This document shows, piece by piece, positions 33,997 to 39,068 of a stretch of DNA of 39,068 bases. A model generated the notes under the pieces. It did no database searches. It saw only the letters and a list, made by a program, of their open reading frames with translations, and had not been told where the DNA came from. A program made the position numbers and the translations under genes. This DNA comes from an uncultured Bacilli bacterium (GTDB lineage: Bacteria; Bacillota_I; Bacilli_A; RFN20; CAG-826). The stretch spans positions 1-39,068 of the forward strand of contig CALVSI010000010.1 of assembly GCA_944358985.1 (NCBI GenBank). Reading direction: 5' to 3'. The number at the start of each line of letters is the position of its first letter. Position 1 is the first letter of the stretch.

Positions 33997-34284
33997 CTAA
34001 CTCCAAAGTTCATTAAGTTTTTCAGCTAATTGATAACAAGACTCGCCTAGTTCTAACAATTCTTGTTCCATTAAATTCATTTTTTTAACAAAATCTTCAC
34101 TAGCTTCATTAACTCTTACATAGTTTGATGAATCGAATTCTTCATTAGCGGAGGCAAGTTTGTTTTTTAAAAATTCTGCGACAGCTTTTAAAGTTCCACA
34201 TCTTTTCCTTAATCGTTTTGTCGTTTCATAAACCTCATCTAATGATTTAACGTCATAACGTTCTAATGTCATATTAATCTTCAT
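33997..34284 (-). CDS. Small helical protein, WXG100-sized (SxNYxR type)
   Basis: A 95-residue helical protein. The central turn has FDSSNYVRVNEAS (N54, Y55, R57) in place of WxG, matching the SINYER of the 90-residue protein downstream, which suggests duplication. The first gene after the ATPase, it has a GGAGG site and a 20-bp spacer. Likely a WXG100-like partner of the system, by size and context rather than by motif. Confidence 0.72.
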   Translation of the reverse strand: MKINMTLERYDVKSLDEVYETTKRLRKRCGTLKAVAEFLKNKLASANEEFDSSNYVRVNEASEDFVKKMNLMEQELLELGESCYQLAEKLNELWS

Positions 34285-34304
34285 TATTTGTCCTCCATAT
34301 TAAC

Positions 34305-37300
34305 TCATTTTTTTAAATTTAGGTCGATTTGAAGATACCTAAATTTATAAAACGATTGTTGTTTTAAAGACAAAAACGCCATATTTTCATTAATTAAAGA
34401 AACCATTTTATCTTTAAAAGAATCTTCCATGATATTTTTTACATCGCTGGTGATATTTTGATATAAGACTTTATAATCCGCTCCGCACAAAATACCTTTT
34501 TGTGTATAGCCAAAAACTTGTTCTCCTTTATTGTTTCTAATGGAAACATTATCAATAGATAAGGCTATAAAGATGTTAACTTTATAGGCATTAGCAAGCA
34601 AAGATAACAAACTTTCTTTTACATTAACCTCGATTCTATCAGCATCATTAGATTCAAAGTTAGCAATAAGTGATTCCAAAGAATTGGAATTAGAGACTTG
34701 CTTTGCTTTCTTTAATGTTAAGACCATTTTTTCATCATTTAAAACTGGTGTTATTAATTGTAGGCCGTTAATAATTAAAATAATTGGTTGATACTCTTGA
34801 CGAATATTTTTTTCTCTTTCTTTATAAATAACGTTAATTTCTTTAAAAATGTCGATAAATTTATTTTCATCACCAATTACATAAGAATTTTCATCATGTT
34901 TAAAATGTTTTAAAAATTTTAAAACGTTTTGATCTAAACTAGCATCAACAATATATGTTTTAGTTTTGTTTCTTAATGAAGAATACACTAATGAATTTAA
35001 GATGTTATCGGCAACATTTTGATTAGTGCCAGTCAAAATAAGAGGACGACTGCGATTATAAGTTACATTAATCATCTCGTGATTAGAATAATTTTCACCC
35101 AATATAAATTCATTTTTAGCGGTTGATTTATATAAATCAGCTAATTCATTATTAGAAATAATCAATGGGTCTTTATTACCAATCATGACTAAATCAATTG
35201 GATAATTTTTCCATTTATTTCTAATTTGTTGGGCGTATTTTTTCGTATCTCCGCCATCATATGCGATTTTGATTTTTGTACATGTTTGACCAGAATCATT
35301 ACTTGCAAAAGCCATGTATGAACCTTTTGGAACTTCTCTTTGTATTACACTTGCATATTTTCTATCTAAGAGCTGATCAGCATCATCTTTTGCAATTTCA
35401 AAAGCGTAACGGCCATCAACAAACTTGATTGTATTATGCATTTTATGTGACATAGTTTGCGTGGCTAAAACTAAATGAATACCTTGACTACGACATTTTC
35501 TTACAATATTTTCGGCTTTTTTTGCCAAAGCATCATCTTCGAATAAATATTGACATTCGTCAATAACAATAATAAGTCGAGGCATGTTTTTACGTTTATA
35601 TTTAGTGTCTTTAACTATTTTGTTATATTCAGATATATTTCTAATTGCTAATTTTGTCTCATTTCTTAAAGAGATAAACTCATTATTTCTTCTTTCGCTT
35701 TCTAATAAGATGTTAGAAAGAATAATTTCTGCTTCTTCTGGTTTGTTGTTTTGAGAAATGACTTTGATGTGAGGAATTTTGCAATCTTCCATCGTATAAA
35801 CAGAAGAAGAAATACCATCTTTAAAGTCTAACAATTGGAAAGTCAATTCATCAGGAGAATATTTCATTGCCCCATTCATAATCATTGAATCAATTAAAGT
35901 AGATTTACCTGTACCAGGAATACCAACGATTAAGTTTGCTATTGGTGAATTGCCAATACAATTAAATTCGATTTCCCAAATTTTTGGATCATTGCTTGCA
36001 ACTGGTATAATTATTGAATCAAAATTGTTAGAATCACCTTTTGAAGTAGCAAATCCAATATTTTCATAAGACAAATATTCTGGTTTCTTTTTAGCTTGAA
36101 TATCACCATATTCCGATGTGAAATCATATAAAAATTGTTCATTAATACTTGGATCGATTTTTACTAACAATAAATCATTTTCATTTTTATCATCATAAAA
36201 ACTGTTTTTATTAAGAATAAATGTATTTGACATTTCATATATTTGAGCAATTGTGGATTTAAAAATTTGGCTTTTATTTTGATAAACATCTTCGTTAAAG
36301 TCATCAGCAATAATAAATCTAACTCCACATTTACTTTGACCCTTAATTAGTCCAATAAATGATTGTAATTCTTGTTCGGTCATTCCTCTAAATACATCAT
36401 GTAAAATAATTAATTGGAAAGGCTCTGTTTTAATATTTTTGTCATATAAATCAAACAAATTTAAACAATGATTTTCTAATAATTTACCATTAATTGTGTT
36501 GCTTTTGTTATCGACAAGAGAAAGCAATTCAGCGAGTTCTTGACTAGCTTGGCTTGGTGTCTTAGTTATTGTTAAGTTCTTATTATTTAACCCGGTAAAA
36601 ATACTCGTCAATTTTTGCATTGAAGATAAACTAGAAGAATACATTCCTAGTTTTATACTTCCGCTTGGAAAAGATTCAATGTATTTTAAAGTGATACCAC
36701 ACAAAACATTTTCAACTTCCGCTAAATTGTCATAAAATTCAGATAAATTAGATTGAATGGCAATATTTCCTTCTGTTTTAATGTTTATATAACATGGTGT
36801 ATATAAATAATTTGTACTACTTAAAGTCTCATATTGTTTGTTGGTTTTAAAATAATAATTTCCAATACAAATCGTATTTGGCATATTCGTATTTTCTTTA
36901 ACAACACTTTTAGTTGTATAATTTGTAACGCAATTTTTAAATTCTTTATTATATTCATCCTTGATGGGATTAATAAAACCATTTAAAGCATTGTTGTTTT
37001 TGTTATTTAACAAATCCATATCTTTTTTGTGCTGAGCAAGAACTTTTTTCTTTTTATCTTCTACAAGTGGAATTTTCTTTTCATTAATAGTTTTATTATC
37101 CACGAGCAAATTTTTAATATCGGTTTTCAACTTTTCAAAATTAGAAACGCTGCCAGAAGGAAATATATCGCTTTGTTTGACTTTCAATGGATCTAAATAT
37201 GTTTTTAATAAATCATATGATTTATCACCATATTGATAAGAAACGACATCATAAAGAGATTTCTTTAATGAATTAATTTTTGAATCATTACTTTTAATAA

Positions 37301-37445
37301 TATCTTTTAAAAATGATATTTGTTTATCACAATCCTTAACTTCATTAGTTTGTTTAAGTTTTAAGTTAGCAACGCTATTATCAAGATTATTTGTTAATGA
37401 TTTAAGCCTACTAGGATAATTTTTTAAAACTTGTAAAAATGACAT
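34305..37445 (-). CDS. FtsK/SpoIIIE-type (EssC-like) ATPase with coiled-coil N-terminus
   Basis: A 1046-residue protein. Residues about 1-180 are Lys/Asn-rich coiled coil, and about 190-470 an unrecognised region. The first ATPase domain has Walker A GIPGTGKST with K514, LLDFKDGISS, and Walker B LIIVIDECQYL with D629/E630, followed by SQGIHLVLATQTMS as in FtsK/EssC proteins. A second P-loop-like domain (about 770-1040) is degenerate: LILTGTNQNVADNIL where Walker A should be and IILIINGLQLI for Walker B. EssC of type VII systems has tandem ATPases too, but also FHA domains and two membrane helices; none is present here. It should energise substrate transport while docking to a separate membrane protein. 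GGAGGG precedes the ATG. Confidence 0.88.
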   Translation of the reverse strand: MSFLQVLKNYPSRLKSLTNNLDNSVANLKLKQTNEVKDCDKQISFLKDIIKSNDSKINSLKKSLYDVVSYQYGDKSYDLLKTYLDPLKVKQSDIFPSGSVSNFEKLKTDIKNLLVDNKTINEKKIPLVEDKKKKVLAQHKKDMDLLNNKNNNALNGFINPIKDEYNKEFKNCVTNYTTKSVVKENTNMPNTICIGNYYFKTNKQYETLSSTNYLYTPCYINIKTEGNIAIQSNLSEFYDNLAEVENVLCGITLKYIESFPSGSIKLGMYSSSLSSMQKLTSIFTGLNNKNLTITKTPSQASQELAELLSLVDNKSNTINGKLLENHCLNLFDLYDKNIKTEPFQLIILHDVFRGMTEQELQSFIGLIKGQSKCGVRFIIADDFNEDVYQNKSQIFKSTIAQIYEMSNTFILNKNSFYDDKNENDLLLVKIDPSINEQFLYDFTSEYGDIQAKKKPEYLSYENIGFATSKGDSNNFDSIIIPVASNDPKIWEIEFNCIGNSPIANLIVGIPGTGKSTLIDSMIMNGAMKYSPDELTFQLLDFKDGISSSVYTMEDCKIPHIKVISQNNKPEEAEIILSNILLESERRNNEFISLRNETKLAIRNISEYNKIVKDTKYKRKNMPRLIIVIDECQYLFEDDALAKKAENIVRKCRSQGIHLVLATQTMSHKMHNTIKFVDGRYAFEIAKDDADQLLDRKYASVIQREVPKGSYMAFASNDSGQTCTKIKIAYDGGDTKKYAQQIRNKWKNYPIDLVMIGNKDPLIISNNELADLYKSTAKNEFILGENYSNHEMINVTYNRSRPLILTGTNQNVADNILNSLVYSSLRNKTKTYIVDASLDQNVLKFLKHFKHDENSYVIGDENKFIDIFKEINVIYKEREKNIRQEYQPIILIINGLQLITPVLNDEKMVLTLKKAKQVSNSNSLESLIANFESNDADRIEVNVKESLLSLLANAYKVNIFIALSIDNVSIRNNKGEQVFGYTQKGILCGADYKVLYQNITSDVKNIMEDSFKDKMVSLINENMAFLSLKQQSFYKFRYLQIDLNLKK

Positions 37446-37545
37446 AATTCCCTCCTAATTGATGATAAATGTTAATTTGATTTTTATTTCTTACTCACAA
37501 ATATTATTCATTTATTTTTATTATTTTGTTTCCCTTAAAGTTTTA

Positions 37546-38505
37546 TTAATAATCCTCTAATGTATAAGATGGACGTGTTGGTGTAAATTCATCAAAACTG
37601 CAAGTAGTATATGTTTCTAATTCTCCAGTTTCTTCTGTTTTTGAATACACGTATGTCATTCTTGGAAGATAATTTTCAAAATAATAAGCCATTTTTGTAT
37701 CAATTTGAGTCATTCCCATACCAATTTCACTATAATCTTGGTAAAGAAGAAGATTACCATCACCATCGCTATATAATTCAACTCCAGGTATATTTTCAAT
37801 GCCAAAATTTGAATATGTATCAATAATACTTTTTATCATTTCCATCGAATTGAATGCAATACTTATAAGTGGACTAAAATCATCATCAATAGCAGCTAAA
37901 AAACTTTCCTCATCCCATTCACTAGCGTAAGCACTTTCGTAGTCATCTGATTCTTCAAAATGAACAAGATTACCATCTTCATCATAATAGTAAATTACGC
38001 TGCTGTTTATGCTGCTAACATCAATTAATTGATTGTTATCTTTAAACGTCCAATATTCAGTCTTTAACATATCATATTGACCATAAACATCTAAATATGT
38101 ATTTGACACGCTAGGTGAAGGTATTTGAGTTTGTGTTGTTGTATTTAATACTAGGACTTCATCATAAGTATAAAAATCTGGTATTGAATATTGAAAAATA
38201 TAATGAGAATATGCTCCATCTGGATTCAAATCATTTTTAGTATTGATTACTTGAGTTTGAGTAAAATAAGGAAATTCTAAAGCAGAATATCCTTGCATGA
38301 ATTCCTCCATTAAATATTGCTCGATTTCATTTAAAATGTCTTCCGCATCATCAATAGATACTTTTGCCCCATAATCAATATTTTCTTCAAATTCCGACCA
38401 AGGAAATTCATCGTTAGAATTTGAATCATCATTATCAATAAAATTGCAACTAGCAAGACATAAAGTGCTTATAACCGCGGTGAGAAGAATAAAATATTTT
38501 TTCAT
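37546..38505 (-). CDS. Lipoprotein of unknown function, first gene of the secretion-like operon
   Basis: A 319-residue lipoprotein. MKKYFILLTAVISTLCLASC is the signal peptide with lipobox LASC, and an Asp/Asn/Ser linker follows. The mature protein is acidic and aromatic, with an early helix (SIDDAEDILNEIEQYLMEEF) and then strands, including a YYYDEDGNLVHFEE-type repeat unit. It resembles lipoproteins with cystatin or NTF2-like character only vaguely; no family is recognised. It sits 73 bases behind a strong promoter and 100 bp before the ATPase gene. AAAGGA precedes the ATG. It may be a structural or sensing part of the system, or simply the first gene of the transcript. Confidence 0.75.
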   Translation of the reverse strand: MKKYFILLTAVISTLCLASCNFIDNDDSNSNDEFPWSEFEENIDYGAKVSIDDAEDILNEIEQYLMEEFMQGYSALEFPYFTQTQVINTKNDLNPDGAYSHYIFQYSIPDFYTYDEVLVLNTTTQTQIPSPSVSNTYLDVYGQYDMLKTEYWTFKDNNQLIDVSSINSSVIYYYDEDGNLVHFEESDDYESAYASEWDEESFLAAIDDDFSPLISIAFNSMEMIKSIIDTYSNFGIENIPGVELYSDGDGNLLLYQDYSEIGMGMTQIDTKMAYYFENYLPRMTYVYSKTEETGELETYTTCSFDEFTPTRPSYTLEDY

Positions 38506-38546
38506 AATTTTTTCCTTTCAAAATTTATAAAACAGCAAGTAAGTTA

Positions 38547-38560
38547 CGTATGTACATACG
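38547..38560. promoter_or_regulatory. 14-bp perfect palindrome in the operon leader
   Basis: CGTATGTACATACG is fully self-complementary and lies about 18 to 31 bases downstream of the predicted transcription start of the operon. A site in this position would block transcription, as TetR- or LacI-type operators do. The regulator is not identified. Confidence 0.6.
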
Positions 38561-38584
38561 ATTAACCGCTATTTATATAATAAA

Positions 38585-38612
38585 ATCATACCACCCCCGA
38601 GCCTTGTGTCAA
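38585..38612 (-). promoter_or_regulatory. Promoter of the secretion-like operon
   Basis: On the minus strand TTGACA (38612-38607), a 16-base spacer and TATGAT (38590-38585) with the extended -10 element TGG in front. The spacer is unusually G-rich for this genome. The predicted start is near 38578. It is one of the best matches to the vegetative promoter consensus in the window. Confidence 0.8.
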
Positions 38613-38828
38613 TATGTGAATTGCTATGAATTGCCATTATTTTTTGCATATATAAAGGGATGTTTTACACTGCACGGTATTATAAATTCCCGTTTTTAGA
38701 CTTTTAACACCACAACTTTTAGGATAATCGAAGATTTTTGATAACTCTTATATATAAATATATAAGAAATTGTTGAAAATCTTTTTTTGTTGTTGTATAT
38801 TATATGGTGTTAAGGAGTTATTATATTT
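38613..38828 (+). other. Left-end region of the insertion sequence, with a long hairpin
   Basis: No gene is seen here. AAGATTTT (38731-38738) and AAAATCTT (38776-38783) flank the perfect inverted repeat TCTTATATAT-AA-ATATATAAGA (38746-38767), and T's follow to 38788. This could be a terminator that stops incoming transcripts, or part of the element's end. TTGTTG and TATATT further on (38790-38805) are a candidate transposase promoter, then AAGGAG. The exact IS boundary cannot be set because its right end is outside the window. Confidence 0.4.
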
Positions 38829-39068
38829 ATGAGATACTTTGTAAAACTAACTGAGCCATCAAAGAAAGGAAAATATATCCAAATCTATCGCACTAATTAT
38901 GTTCCTGGAAAAGGAAATCAAAATAAATCTTATAAAGCATTAGGATATGTTGAAGATCTTAAAAAACAAGGAATAGAAGATCCTGTTAAACATGCAAGAC
39001 AATTGGTAATAGAACTAAACGAACAAGAAGAAAATACAAAAATAGCTCAAGTTGGAGATGTTTCTATT
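38829..39068 (+). CDS. IS1634-like transposase, N-terminal part (runs off the window)
   Basis: The first 80 codons of a gene that continues past the right edge. The product starts MRYFVKLTEPSKKGKYIQIY, followed by KSYKALGYVEDLKKQGIEDP and an Arg/Glu-rich helix. This is the layout of the N-terminal region of IS1634-family (DDE) transposases common in Bacillota, where the phrase K-x-LGYV-x-x-L-x-x-x-GIEDP is typical. The catalytic DDE residues would lie downstream, so integrity cannot be judged. AAGGAG lies about 11 bases before the ATG. Confidence 0.75.
   Translation, partial: MRYFVKLTEPSKKGKYIQIYRTNYVPGKGNQNKSYKALGYVEDLKKQGIEDPVKHARQLVIELNEQEENTKIAQVGDVSI

Noticed and set aside
27227-38505. 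Canonical type VII secretion locus (yuk/ess type)
   Set aside because: No EssA, EssB, EsaA or EsaB-like product was found, and the ATPase lacks FHA domains and membrane helices, so only a type VII-like label is used.

Overview
This window looks like chromosomal DNA from an AT-rich, low-GC Gram-positive bacterium (Bacillota), most likely an uncultured Bacilli/Erysipelotrichia-type gut lineage. The evidence is very AT-rich codon use, standard-code reading with TGA as a stop, Shine-Dalgarno sites of the GGAGG type, several lipoprotein signal peptides, and a type II-A CRISPR-Cas9 locus whose Cas9 resembles those of that group. Taxonomy is inferred, not demonstrated.

Left part (1-14 kb), mostly housekeeping and metabolism. 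The 5' end of a group IIC intron lies at the left edge on the minus strand, five bases past the pyruvate kinase terminator. Next come a flavin-reductase-like gene with pyk, a heterodimeric ABC exporter pair with one degenerate ATP site, and an AAA_14/DUF4143 ATPase with three 33-bp-spaced repeats and an apparently leaderless promoter. A MerR-type regulator with an iron-dependent alcohol dehydrogenase follows, under a textbook 19-bp-spacer promoter. Last is a minus-strand run of DegV/FakB, a hotdog thioesterase, an orphan FakA C-terminal-like domain, a secreted endonuclease I and a ZIP metal transporter.

Middle part (14.2-22.9 kb): a complete type II-A CRISPR-Cas system, transcribed on the minus strand as cas9-cas1-cas2-csn2-leader-array. 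The array has 24 identical 36-bp repeats and 23 spacers. A tracrRNA sits on the plus strand, inside the cas9 5' leader and antisense to it. The array leader carries a degenerate repeat with an 11-nt perfect match to the tracrRNA anti-repeat. An XRE/membrane regulator lies beyond cas9.

Right part (23-39 kb), accessory. An ECF sigma factor is translationally coupled to a membrane protein with a large ectodomain (probable anti-sigma). Then come a pRiA4b-ORF3-like protein, a possibly frameshifted lipoprotein/membrane gene, and a tightly packed operon of about 11.4 kb on the minus strand, from a strong promoter near 38.6 kb to a strong terminator near 27.2 kb. This operon encodes, in order, a lipoprotein, a soluble FtsK/SpoIIIE (EssC-like) ATPase with a coiled-coil N-terminus, four small WXG100-sized helical proteins, a coiled-coil protein ending in a HECGH metalloprotease domain resembling anthrax lethal factor, a soluble protein of unknown role, a multi-pass membrane protein, a fibronectin-like lipoprotein, a zinc-ribbon membrane protein and a large lipoprotein. 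It looks like a non-canonical type VII-like secretion system with its own candidate toxin and no recognisable EssA/EssB/EsaA/EsaB; this is the best candidate for an undescribed system here. The window ends inside an IS1634-like transposase gene.
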